A DNA stretch of 64,000 nucleotides from Propionispira raffinosivorans DSM 20765 (lineage in GTDB: Bacteria; Bacillota; Negativicutes; Selenomonadales; Selenomonadaceae), in contig NZ_KB905840.1 of the NCBI RefSeq assembly GCF_000381065.1, positions 219,419-283,418 on the forward strand, given 5' to 3'. The position numbers were made by a program, and so were the translations under genes. The notes beneath the pieces were generated by a model. The model was not told the DNA's origin. It searched no databases and saw only the letters and a program-made list of their open reading frames with translations. This document shows, piece by piece, positions 53,048 through 61,815 of the stretch (positions within the stretch are counted from its first letter, which is position 1; each line of letters opens with the position of its first letter).

Positions 53048-54328
53048 ATGAATTCTACACAAAACAGGAAAATTAGTCAAATTACAGAGGACACTCTTAT
53101 TTTCGGCATCGACATTGCAAGCGAATTGCAGTATGCCAGAGCATTCGATTGGCGTGGTATGGAACTCAGCAAAAAGGCTGTCAGCTTCCATAATACTTTG
53201 GAAGGTTTTGAAGGCTTTGCTGGATGGCTCAAGGGCTTACAGGATCGGTATTCCAAGGAAAAGGTACTGGCTGTATGTGAGCCAACTGGTCATTACTGGT
53301 TCTGCTTAGCACAGTTTCTGCAGGGACGTGACATTAAGCTGGTAATGGTAAATCCATACCACGTAAAACGCAGCAAGGAACTGGATGATAATACGCCGAG
53401 CAAAACTGACAGTAAAGACCCGAAAACGATTGCCAAGTTAGCAATTGAGGGCCGTTACATGGAGCCATATATACCGGAAGGTATATATGCAGAACTCCGG
53501 ACGCTGTATAACATGTATTTGAGTGTCAACAAGGAGATCAGCAGTAAAAGGAATCGAGTTGCCAGATGGCTAAAAATCTATTTTCCAGAGTATGACAAAG
53601 TCTATGGTAATGCAGGATGTAAAAGCGGTATCTTAATCTTGCAGACAACACCGCTGCCACAGGATATTTTAAAGCTAGGCATAGATGGCATAGTAGAAAT
53701 CTGGCGAAGTGCCAAGCTGCGTGGCGTAGGAGTGAAACGGGCTACGAGCTTATACAATGCGGCAAAATGCAGTATTGGTCTGCAGACAGGTGGTAATGCC
53801 GTCAGGATGGAAATACGTCATCTATTAGACGATTTGGCAAGGAAAGAGGAAGAAAAAGGAAGCATAGAAGCAGCCATGGATGAAACGAGTAGGCAGATAC
53901 CGGGAGCCGGAACCTTATGTGACATAAAAGGCGTAGGCCGGGTAACCGTGGCCGGATTCTTTGCTGAAGTAGGCGATATACGACGCTTTGAGTCGCCGAG
54001 ACAGATCCAGAAGCTTGCAGGGCTTGCGCTGAGGGAAAGCAGTTCGGGGAAGCACAAGGGCGAGACAAAGATTAGTCATCGCGGGCGTAAAAACCTGAGG
54101 ACCCTTCTCTTCCGTAATATGCTGCCGTTGGTGGCGAAGAACAAGGAGTTTGCGGAATTGCACAGGTATTATACAACCCGCCAGAAGAATCCGTTAAAGA
54201 AGAAGCAGTCGCTTGTAGCACTGTGCTGTAAATTGATTCGCGTGTTTTATGCCATAGTAATGAAGAAATCCCGCTACGACGGGCTCCGTCTGATGAGCGA
54301 TATTCATCGCCCGGAGATGGTTGCTTAG
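53048..54328 (+). CDS. IS110-family DEDD recombinase (transposase)
   Basis: A 426-residue enzyme. The RuvC-like N-terminal domain has Asp22 (FGIDIASE), Glu78 (AVCEPTGHYWF) and Asp121/Asp124 (SKTDSKDPKTIAK); the C-terminal domain has DIKGVGRVTVAGFFAEVGD and LALRESSSGKHKGETKISHRG, where the catalytic Ser lies. IS110 recombinases use an element-encoded bridge RNA to pair donor and target DNA. SD AAAGGAA. All motifs are intact, so it may be active. Confidence 0.93.
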   Translation: MNSTQNRKISQITEDTLIFGIDIASELQYARAFDWRGMELSKKAVSFHNTLEGFEGFAGWLKGLQDRYSKEKVLAVCEPTGHYWFCLAQFLQGRDIKLVMVNPYHVKRSKELDDNTPSKTDSKDPKTIAKLAIEGRYMEPYIPEGIYAELRTLYNMYLSVNKEISSKRNRVARWLKIYFPEYDKVYGNAGCKSGILILQTTPLPQDILKLGIDGIVEIWRSAKLRGVGVKRATSLYNAAKCSIGLQTGGNAVRMEIRHLLDDLARKEEEKGSIEAAMDETSRQIPGAGTLCDIKGVGRVTVAGFFAEVGDIRRFESPRQIQKLAGLALRESSSGKHKGETKISHRGRKNLRTLLFRNMLPLVAKNKEFAELHRYYTTRQKNPLKKKQSLVALCCKLIRVFYAIVMKKSRYDGLRLMSDIHRPEMVA

Positions 54329-54651
54329 AAAGAGGATGCAAGGCAAAAAACACTAGCATGTAAGCGTCGCATGCCGATGTATTTCAATGTTGGAAGAAAA
54401 ACAAAGAGCTGGTAGTCAGTCACGAATCACTCCATTAGAGCAATGACTCAGAATACGAGCAAAGCTGACACCCAAAATGCGGATAGGCAGAACGAAGGAA
54501 TTTAGGGCAAAGACCCTGTTAGATATGGGAGGTTTGCTGCCGCAGGGAACTGGGTTACCATAGGCCATAAAAAAACAAACAGAGGACGTTTTGTTTGCTG
54601 TACCCAGAAACCTGTAATTTAGCACAAGATGCATATTTACGCCGCATGAAG
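54329..54651 (+). ncRNA. Structured non-coding 3' region of IS110 element (bridge RNA candidate)
   Basis: About 320 nt without a gene but rich in complementary segments: TATGG (~54524) with CCATA (~54558), CTGGGT with ACCCAG, and GGG-CAAAGA-CCC. IS1111-group members carry their bridge RNA on this side. The two flanks cannot be ranked without folding and comparison with related copies. Confidence 0.4.
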
Positions 54652-54733
54652 CACTTTGAATTTTTTTGAAATACTGAGAAAAAAAGAGCATTTAAGAGAA
54701 AAACCTATAGTTATATAGGGAGGAGAATTATTG

Positions 54734-55906
54734 ATGAAGATCACGAATGTAGAAATATTTTGTGCGGACTTTGATAAAACAGCACCAAATGAACCGATTT
54801 TTATAAGAATAAATACGGATGAGGGGATCAGTGGTTTTGGTGAAGTAGGTGTAGCGTATGGAAATGCTAAACTAGGAGGTATCGGGCAAGTTCAAGATTT
54901 TGCTAAATTGATTATAGGTGAAAATCCTTTCTGTATTGAAAAAATTTGGGATCGTTTATACAGAGATACTTTCTGGGGACAAGGTGGTGGTACACTGATT
55001 TTTGCGGCCATGAGTGCAATTGATATTGCTCTTTGGGATATTAAGGGTAAGGCATTAAATGTTCCTGTTTATGAATTGTTAGGTGGGAAAACCCGTGATA
55101 AAATAAGAGCATATGCTAGTCAGATTCAGTTTGGTTGGGGAAAACATGAGCATCCTCTCGGTGGTGTAGAAGCGTATGGCTTAGCTGCTCAGAAAGCTGT
55201 TGCAGATGGTTATACAGCGATTAAAGTCGATCCATTGCAGCGTGATGAAAATGGTAATAAAAATCATAGAAATGATGGGTTGTTAACGTTTGATAAATTA
55301 AAATTGTGCCGTGATAGATTAGTAGCCATAAGAAAAGCTGTTGGAGATAAAGTAGATATTATTTTAGAATTGCATGCCAAGACAGATATTAATGCAGCAT
55401 TTCAGATTAGCAAGCTGATCGAAGATTTAAATATCTATTATATGGAAGAGGCATGTGGTTCTTTGAATCCACAATTAAGTAAAGAACTGAAAAATAAAGT
55501 AAATGTTCCCTTAGCTGCTGGTGAGAGAATTTATTCACGTTATGGATTTAAGCCTTTTTTAGAAAATCGTTCTTTGGATGTGATTCAACCAGACATTGCT
55601 ACTTGCGGCGGAATATCGGAGTGTAAAAAGATATGCGATATGGCTAGAATATATGATGTTTTAGTGCAACCGCATGTATGCGGGGGACCTATTTCCTGTG
55701 CAGCGGCAATACAAATAGAAGCAGTAATCCCTAATTTTTGTATCCATGAACACCATATAGGTAATTTAAGTGATTTTACAAGAAGTTTGGGTGTTTATGA
55801 TGAGCAGCCTGTTAATGGCTATATTATAGTGTCGGATCGACCGGGTCTGGGGCAGGAAATTCCTGCTGATATTTTGGCGAAATGTAGCAAAAAAAAGATA
55901 GTCTAA
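54734..55906 (+). CDS. Enolase-superfamily sugar-acid dehydratase (GalD-like)
   Basis: A 390-residue enzyme. Putative Mg ligands are Glu212 (LELHAK), Glu238 (YYMEEACG) and Glu264 (AAGERI), spaced 26 and 26; His214 and the dyad Asp287 (QPDIATCGG)/His314 (QPHVCGGP) complete the set. This is the layout of E. coli D-galactonate dehydratase DgoD (as I recall 183/209/235, 185, 258/285) with a constant offset of 29. It should dehydrate an aldonate to a 2-keto-3-deoxy acid. ATG 54734 is 8 nt after GGGAGGAG. It belonged to the GH4-PTS operon before the IS110 insertion. Confidence 0.88.
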   Translation: MKITNVEIFCADFDKTAPNEPIFIRINTDEGISGFGEVGVAYGNAKLGGIGQVQDFAKLIIGENPFCIEKIWDRLYRDTFWGQGGGTLIFAAMSAIDIALWDIKGKALNVPVYELLGGKTRDKIRAYASQIQFGWGKHEHPLGGVEAYGLAAQKAVADGYTAIKVDPLQRDENGNKNHRNDGLLTFDKLKLCRDRLVAIRKAVGDKVDIILELHAKTDINAAFQISKLIEDLNIYYMEEACGSLNPQLSKELKNKVNVPLAAGERIYSRYGFKPFLENRSLDVIQPDIATCGGISECKKICDMARIYDVLVQPHVCGGPISCAAAIQIEAVIPNFCIHEHHIGNLSDFTRSLGVYDEQPVNGYIIVSDRPGLGQEIPADILAKCSKKKIV

Positions 55907-55921
55907 TATATAATTGATGAT

Positions 55922-55972
55922 AAAAAAAGCAGTTCACCATCTATATAAAGATACATGGAGAACTGCTTTTTT
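55922..55972. terminator. Bidirectional terminator
   Basis: AAAAAAAGCAGTTC (55922-55935) pairs with GAACTGCTTTTTT (55960-55972), with an inner CCAT/ATGG helix, between convergent dehydratase and LacI genes. Confidence 0.87.
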
Positions 55973-56025
55973 ATGCGTGTTTATAAAACATTTTATAGTA
56001 AAGGCAACAAGCATGGATATTTTTT

Positions 56026-56988
56026 CTAGCAAGTTTCTCTAAGCACCAATTTTGGATTGATTTTCTTGTATGTAAGGTTTGTATTATTTAAGTTATTATG
56101 AATATAGTAAAATGCATTGATTGCTTGTTTTTCAAGAAATGTATCTACTGTAGATATATTCAGTAAACGACCAAATGTGCTATTATCAAAACCAAAGATA
56201 GCACAATCTTTAGGTACTTGATAGCCGTTTTCTTTAAGTATAGAAATGAATTCAGTAGCAACATAATCAGAATATATTACAACTGTTTTGGGGGCTTCTT
56301 TTCCGGCTGCAATCCATTTGTGGGCGGCATCAATGCCAGCATCTTTTTGCTCAGTATAAAATAATATCCAATCATTATTCATGGAATGAGTTTTTTCAAA
56401 GGTTTGTATTGCTTCTAAACGAGCTTGGGTATTAGAATTTTTTTCACAATTTAAAATGTGACCGACAAAGCGTGTTCCTTTGGCATAGATATATTCTAAG
56501 ATTTGCATGTATAGGGGGAAATGGTCAATATAGGATGAATAGATCTTATCCGATTTAATTCGGCGCCAAGTTGCAATGGGGCCAAACTTTGTATATGGAA
56601 TGATTTTATCCCAATCGTTTATTTTTGCTAACAAAAATAAACCATCTAGAGAGCGCGTGGCCAATAAATTAAGAGCCTTTAATTCATCTTGGGGAGTTCC
56701 TGTAAAATATATGTTTACACGATAGTTATATGACTTGGCGGTATTGGCAAAATAATTTATAAAATCTCCGGCCGTAGGATGATAATTATTTACTAAAAAT
56801 CCTATGGTATTAGTGCGTTGATATTTCATTTGGCGAGCAATTTGATTCGGGATATAGTTCAATTCATTTATTGCATCTAAAACACGAGAACGAGTTCCCT
56901 CGCTGACATAACCATGATCACTAATAACTCTGGAAACGGTAGATTTAGAGGTCTTTGCTAATTTTGCTATGTCAAATATAGTAGCCAA
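56026..56988 (-). CDS. LacI-family transcriptional regulator
   Basis: A 320-residue repressor with the HTH MATIFDIAKLAKTSKSTVSR, hinge helix IPNQIARQMK and a periplasmic-binding-like effector domain (~60-320, NTIGFLVNNYHP, DCAIFGFDNSTFGR). It is at the far end of the GH4-PTS-dehydratase cluster and very probably binds the symmetric ATGGGAA-TG-TTCCCAT site before the GH4 gene. Effector likely a phosphorylated sugar or aldonate. Confidence 0.92.
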   Translation of the reverse strand: MATIFDIAKLAKTSKSTVSRVISDHGYVSEGTRSRVLDAINELNYIPNQIARQMKYQRTNTIGFLVNNYHPTAGDFINYFANTAKSYNYRVNIYFTGTPQDELKALNLLATRSLDGLFLLAKINDWDKIIPYTKFGPIATWRRIKSDKIYSSYIDHFPLYMQILEYIYAKGTRFVGHILNCEKNSNTQARLEAIQTFEKTHSMNNDWILFYTEQKDAGIDAAHKWIAAGKEAPKTVVIYSDYVATEFISILKENGYQVPKDCAIFGFDNSTFGRLLNISTVDTFLEKQAINAFYYIHNNLNNTNLTYKKINPKLVLRETC

Positions 56989-57016
56989 TGAATCATCTTC
57001 TTTCTCGAATTTACTA

Positions 57017-57061
57017 GGGCGCTGATGCTAGGATTCAAACCTACGACCTGCTTATTACGAA
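57017..57061 (-). tRNA. tRNA fragment, 3' half (tRNA-Thr(CGT)-like)
   Basis: On the minus strand an anticodon loop TTCGTAA (anticodon CGT) is followed by the 3' half of the anticodon stem, a variable region, a T-arm GTAGG-TTTGAAT-CCTA and an acceptor-like end CATCAGCGCC. The 5' half is missing: sequence diverges just before the anticodon loop. It is a relic, possibly an attachment-site remnant of an integrative element. Confidence 0.5.
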
Positions 57062-57633
57062 CGATGTAAGGGCTATTTGTGATTATTGTAAATTGATAGA
57101 AAATCATTGATTTTAATTAGAAGTTTATTGTCATTGGGGAGTACCGTTTAGGATTGCTTACTGAATTTTTGAATGGAACCCATGGTTATTGTTTGAATAG
57201 CTTTGAGCGGATTCTTTCTTTTGTTGATATAATCATAGCATGATATCAAGCTGAAATATAGAGCTTACGTTAAATGAACGGAGAATGTCGGCTGCATAAA
57301 AAATGACAGGAAGGCTTGCACCATGAAAACTAATATAAAGAATTTGCGTGTAGTTTATTTTTATTTGTTCTACGAATGGTTGCAATTTATCAACGGTTCC
57401 ACTTAAAGATACAAATCGCATGTGGTGTTCTTTGATATCTTCACTCCTTACCAACGTGTTGAACAAGTAAATCGAGGCGAAAAAAACATAGAGGAAAGGC
57501 AGGGCCCTTTTTGGTTCCAAAGTAAGGCTAAGAAAACGGGCTGGGAAAAATGTACTATTTTCCCATATATTAAAGGAATTAAACAAAATTGTGGAGAAAA
57601 AGTATAAAAACATATTTTCGTGGAGGTACGGCC
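57062..57633. other. Gene-poor stretch
   Basis: A minus-strand frame (57233-57613, 126 codons) contains EHHMRFVSLSGTVDKLQPFV and ILYISFHGASLPVIFYAADI, which read like real protein, but its N-terminal third does not and no SD is placed well. It may be a truncated gene of unknown family. Nothing else is seen. Confidence 0.35.
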
Positions 57634-59076
57634 GTGATAAAAGTCGTTAAATATTTGCTTGTCATAGTCATTCTAGGTGTCACAAGTCCCGCATTTGCTG
57701 CTCCCAAATGGATGACGATGATCGAATTACCGACGCTGACCTATCAGATTGACCAGGAAACGGTGGGGATTACCGAGGCGGATAAGGACGACCGTCAGCT
57801 GGATGTATGGATAAAACTGATGGACAAGAACCAGAGTGGGGAGTATTCTCTCGCTCACTATTTGGTAAAGGAAAGCGACTTGTCTTTTGTTCTGAAGGAG
57901 CGAACCTTCTACTCACCTGATGGTGCAGTAACTAGTACTTATAAAAATCCTGGAGAAACCTGGGTTACAACAACAACAAATTCACCTGTTGGTAATATCG
58001 CAAGTCGTTTGTTCACCGATTCCCGGCAATCAGGTAAGAATCTCCCGGATTCTAATGTTGAGCCGCAGCTGACTGCGGATCAATGGCTAGCGACGGGGAA
58101 AACCAATTACGCGGTGAAGGAGTATGATAAGGCTATAACAGCCTACAGTCAGGCAATCAAGCTGAATCCACAACTAAGCCAGGCTGTCATCGAGCGCGGA
58201 CAAGCGTATTTAATGACCAAACAGTTTGATTTGGCACAGTCTGATTTTACCACCGCTATTGAGCTGAACCCGCAAAGTGAAGCTTTGTATTGGTTTCGTG
58301 GCCTAGCTTATGCCGGGCAGAACAAGCATCAATTGGCGATCGATGAGTACAATAAAACTCTGAGGATAAACCCAAAAATGTTTATGGCTTATTGGAACAC
58401 GGCATTGTCCCAGGAACAGCTGGGGCTGCGTTACCTTGCCCAGCAGGCGTATGCCGCCTATATTCGATATGCTCCAGTTGACGATGTTTTTATGGATAAA
58501 GCCAAGAAGCGTCTTAAAGAACTGAATGCTATGGATAAAGCTGGGAACGAATCGCCCGGTGATTTTAATGAAGTACTCAATAAAACCATGACTAAGAATA
58601 AATCCAGTACTATAACTTTCGACTACTTAGGCAAGGATTATCTTACCGTCACATTCGATAAACCGCGCTGGAAAGTCGGTTATAAGGAAATTGGGAAAAA
58701 TATTATTGTTGAGTTTGTCACGGGGCAGGAAACAGTCCAGTGCTGGACAGAATTGATTACTGTGCAGTTTTTGGGCAACTCTCAGAAGCTTTCTCCACGG
58801 CAATGTGCTGGATTTCTTGAAAAGAAGTATAGAGCTGAGTTTGGGGATAAATTGTCTTTTCGCGTTTTGAAGGATCTAGAGACAGATGTCATCATTGAAT
58901 ATTGGATTGCGGGACAATCGGGTGTGGCAGACGAACACACCATTACGCGGCTGTTTAAGGGGAATGCCAGCCTGGGGATTGTCCATTACGCCATGAAACC
59001 GTTAATGACACCGGAAAAACGGGATGTAGGGTTCAGCATTATAGAAGAAGTCAAATATTCCGACCATCCACTATGA
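57634..59076 (+). CDS. Exported TPR protein
   Basis: A 480-residue protein with signal peptide (~1-22, cleaved near PAFAAPKW), an N-terminal beta-rich domain (~25-120, similar in appearance to surface-adhesin-E-like domains), three TPRs (~150-255: NYAVKEYDKAITAYSQAIKL, QFDLAQSDFTTAIELNPQSE, KHQLAIDEYNKTLRINPKMF) and a C-terminal domain of unknown fold. GTG 57634 lies 7 nt after GGAGG. It probably acts in the cell envelope as a protein-interaction factor. It stands alone among mobile-element remnants. Confidence 0.78.
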   Translation: MIKVVKYLLVIVILGVTSPAFAAPKWMTMIELPTLTYQIDQETVGITEADKDDRQLDVWIKLMDKNQSGEYSLAHYLVKESDLSFVLKERTFYSPDGAVTSTYKNPGETWVTTTTNSPVGNIASRLFTDSRQSGKNLPDSNVEPQLTADQWLATGKTNYAVKEYDKAITAYSQAIKLNPQLSQAVIERGQAYLMTKQFDLAQSDFTTAIELNPQSEALYWFRGLAYAGQNKHQLAIDEYNKTLRINPKMFMAYWNTALSQEQLGLRYLAQQAYAAYIRYAPVDDVFMDKAKKRLKELNAMDKAGNESPGDFNEVLNKTMTKNKSSTITFDYLGKDYLTVTFDKPRWKVGYKEIGKNIIVEFVTGQETVQCWTELITVQFLGNSQKLSPRQCAGFLEKKYRAEFGDKLSFRVLKDLETDVIIEYWIAGQSGVADEHTITRLFKGNASLGIVHYAMKPLMTPEKRDVGFSIIEEVKYSDHPL

Positions 59077-59214
59077 TATTAGGAGAAACGATAATGCTTT
59101 TGCCGTTGGAAAATAGCGACACGATGCACTTTCACTGTGGTAAAATCATGCCGATTGCATTGTGCTCCTATGTCAAGATTTAGCACAAATTAAAATGAGA
59201 AATTCTTCAGTTTA

Positions 59215-59424
59215 TTAATTAGCAAATCGGTATTTGCGCTCGTACTCATTTGGGGATAAATAATTGCAATGGCTGTGACTTCTCACTGTGTTGTAAAAGG
59301 TTTCAATATATTCGAAAACCAAACGGCACGCATGGGTATAATCACAGATTTTTACACGATGCAACCACTCGCGCTTGGGGAGCGAATGAAAAGATTCAAT
59401 ACATGCTTTACCGGACTGGTTAAA
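59215..59424 (-). pseudogene. IS3-family transposase OrfB, C-terminal remnant
   Basis: The minus frame reads FNQSGKACIESFHSLPKREW, then VFEYIETFYNTVRSHSHCNY and LSPNEYERKYRFAN, the typical end of IS3/IS150 integrase-type transposases. The DDE core upstream is missing; an IS end may lie near 59170. Confidence 0.8.
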
Positions 59425-59429
59425 ATCTG

Positions 59430-59594
59430 AATTTCAAGGTGCGGGGGAATATCCTGAATTTATGGGACTCAGAACTTGGAGAAATACCTTGCGGTTGGCA
59501 GAATGTCTATGATTATGCTTTAACAGAATGTCCAGAGGGCAATATTATTGAGCCTGATGAATTTAGTGACAAGCGTTATTTTATGATCTTGTAA
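59430..59594 (+). pseudogene. Unknown C-terminal gene fragment
   Basis: An open stretch without a start reads KVRGNILNLWDSELGEIPCG and EPDEFSDKRYFMIL before a TAA. It begins at the break of the IS3 remnant, so its 5' part has been lost. The look is that of a toxin or secreted-protein C-terminus, but no family can be named. Confidence 0.4.
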
Positions 59595-59605
59595 AATGCT
59601 AAAAA

Positions 59606-59881
59606 ATACTTTTAAGTGAATTCAATAAAAATAAACTAGAAGGTAAAACCGTTTTAGCTATTCAAAACACTCTAACTCTTGGCGATTTTGTTAGCCAGAT
59701 TATTAAAATGGACGCATTACTGTATAGTTTAGTTCATATGTGGGTTGAAGCTGGTATGGATTGTAGTTGTTTTGATTCTAAAAAATTTCTGGATTACATT
59801 GGTGATGCGGATGATTGTATAAAAGAATATGTTAGCAATGATAATAATCGCGCTTATTTTGACATGAGATTGGTTAAATGA
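59606..59881 (+). pseudogene. Unknown small protein fragment, possible immunity protein
   Basis: A 91-codon frame lacking a usable start reads SEFNKNKLEGKTVLAIQNTL, SLVHMWVEAGMDCSCFDSKK and KEYVSNDNNRAYFDMRLVK. It follows directly after the preceding C-terminal fragment, an order seen for toxin-immunity pairs; that reading is speculative. Confidence 0.4.
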
Positions 59882-59978
59882 ATTTATATTTGGGGATGGG
59901 TATCAGGAAAGCTACTTGTAAAAAGGTCAAAAGTATTGTTTGGATAAATAAGAAATTAAAAACTGAAGGACGATTTAT

Positions 59979-60935
59979 ATGAATAACAAGATATTAGGTG
60001 CAAGAGATTTTATTAATACATTTTACGGTCTTTTTAGTACGTGGCAAGAGAAATACTTTGCAGGTAGTCATGAACAAGCTAGACTTTTAGTACAAGTAAA
60101 ACTACATCGATTCATTTCTATTAAATACATTAGCAATGCTTTCCCTATATTCATAAGTGCTGGATTAATAGAAAAAACTGATAAAACAGCGCAGGTTTCA
60201 CCAACAATTGGTGAACGAGTATTTAAACCATATGACCAGATTGTCTATAAAAAGCTTGAAGTCAAAGATTTAAAAGAACGGCTATCTAAATTGGAATTAA
60301 CGTTTTATGATTTTTGGAATGTAACTGATGAAGTTACAAGAAATGAAGATATAAAAAAATTAAGAATATTAGAAGATGAAAAAGGGCTCCAATTTTGGAA
60401 AAAATACAGTAAAAGAGGTCGGAGTACAACCTGCTCCGACCTCGATTTGAAATATAACTATCCCAGATCGGCAATTCTTGAAATGATAGATAAAACTATA
60501 GCTTATGACCCTGAAATGGAATCGTTAATACGAACACAGGAAAACACTCAAAAACAGCAGATCAAAGATCTTGTATTAAGTAGATATGAAACATGGGTTA
60601 ATAAAGTGTTCGACATAATGGAAAAATCATTCATAAAATATGGTCATCCAGAAATAAACTTTACTACAGATGGATTTGACGGTGTTTTTATTGCATCAGA
60701 AGTAGAACTTATAGAAAATAAGCTTGTTTTCAAAAATGCAAATTTTTCAGTTCAAGTAGCCATTAATGATGTCTATATTGATGCAACTAATATTATTATG
60801 CAAAACCACTACCAACAGTTAATTGCAACGAAAATTACAATTCCAATAAATGCGGAATTTACTACAGATTTAAAATTCTTACAAGAATATTATTGGGAAT
60901 TATTATCAAATGATTTAATGAAAATTAGATATTAA
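59979..60935 (+). CDS. Hypothetical protein, 318 residues
   Basis: A soluble acidic-basic protein with no membrane segment. The N-terminal ~90 residues (LLVQVKLHRFISIKYISNAF, IFISAGLIEKTDKTAQVSPT) resemble a winged-helix arrangement; the middle is charged and probably helical; the C-terminal ~100 residues are beta-rich (INFTTDGFDGVFIASEVELI). SD GAAGGA precedes the ATG. Its low GC and setting among IS debris suggest an acquired gene. No family is recognised. Confidence 0.65.
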   Translation: MNNKILGARDFINTFYGLFSTWQEKYFAGSHEQARLLVQVKLHRFISIKYISNAFPIFISAGLIEKTDKTAQVSPTIGERVFKPYDQIVYKKLEVKDLKERLSKLELTFYDFWNVTDEVTRNEDIKKLRILEDEKGLQFWKKYSKRGRSTTCSDLDLKYNYPRSAILEMIDKTIAYDPEMESLIRTQENTQKQQIKDLVLSRYETWVNKVFDIMEKSFIKYGHPEINFTTDGFDGVFIASEVELIENKLVFKNANFSVQVAINDVYIDATNIIMQNHYQQLIATKITIPINAEFTTDLKFLQEYYWELLSNDLMKIRY

Positions 60936-61289
60936 GGATGCTTATCCCCATTACCTGCCTAAATAGTGATTTAGAGTGCAGAACGATCTCAGTATTCCTT
61001 ACAAAGGGTGATTTTTGATGAGGAAGGATGTATCTGTTGATTGTATATTTTAAATACTACTATTTCGCCAAAAAATTTAATTTGATATCCGAGAGTTGAT
61101 AAATATTAATGTCAATTTTACAAATATAAAAAATCATTGTTTTATATTTGCGCGAGAGGGAGAAACTTACATTTTGGCGAATGCTGTAAATATGAATGAA
61201 AATGCTATCCACTACTTTATAATACGAGCGTCAAAAATGCCGTTACCTTGACACACATTTGCAGCATTCGGTTTACAGTAATCTGGAAT
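60936..61289. other. Stretch without a recognisable feature
   Basis: AT-rich DNA with no convincing open frame, hairpin terminator or known repeat; probably degraded sequence between two mobile-element remnants. Confidence 0.4.
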
Positions 61290-61651
61290 AAAAATAGACA
61301 TTAATCGTTGTAGAATCGACGGATAGCAAAGGTTTGGGAAGATGTAAAGTACGCCCTGATTTTTCGATTACAGCGTGATAGCGCAATGGGAAATAAATCT
61401 TTAAAAACACCAAAAGAAATTGATTTAGCTTTGTTTGAAACCGTTGAAAAATTGACGGATTCCAATACATCACAGCCGTGGCGGAAACTTTTCCATCGTA
61501 AAATAGCAGATGAAGCAAAGAGATCCACTAAATCATTAACCTTAAATTTACGAGCCGTATCAACATAGTTATATTGTTGAAGAACATTGCAAATACCTTG
61601 TTCTGTAATAAATTGTTTAAAGATGGTCTGAAATATGCTAAAATCATTCAA
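61290..61651 (-). pseudogene. IS4-family transposase N-terminal remnant
   Basis: The minus frame begins MNDFSIFQTIFKQFITEQGI and continues VLQQYNYVDTARKFKVNDLV, ILRWKSFRHGCDVL and IALSRCNRKIR, the standard N-terminus of IS4-type (DUF4372) transposases. After ~61390 the reading shifts frame (SGRTLHLPKPLLSVDSTTI carries the first catalytic Asp) and then ends. Most of the gene is gone. Confidence 0.82.
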
Positions 61652-61815
61652 TAAATATTCTGAACTGTTCGTTCATTTGGGGGTTGGGGTTACAAATTGA
61701 TTACAATGCCACACCAGAAATGGTAGACAATCTCGGTATCCATCCCAAAACTCGCCATATTCTTTTATAACCCTGAATGATCGCACCGTAACCTCCTATC
61801 CAAGACTACATTGGA

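Larger units (their letters stand above)
52824..54658 (+). mobile_element. IS110-family element (boundaries approximate)
   Basis: Contains one DEDD transposase gene, ~220 nt of non-coding DNA before it and ~330 nt after it. CAAAGTG (52824-52830) and CACTTTG (54652-54658) are inverted and may be subterminal repeats like those of the IS1111 group. It separates the PTS permease from the dehydratase gene. Confidence 0.7.
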
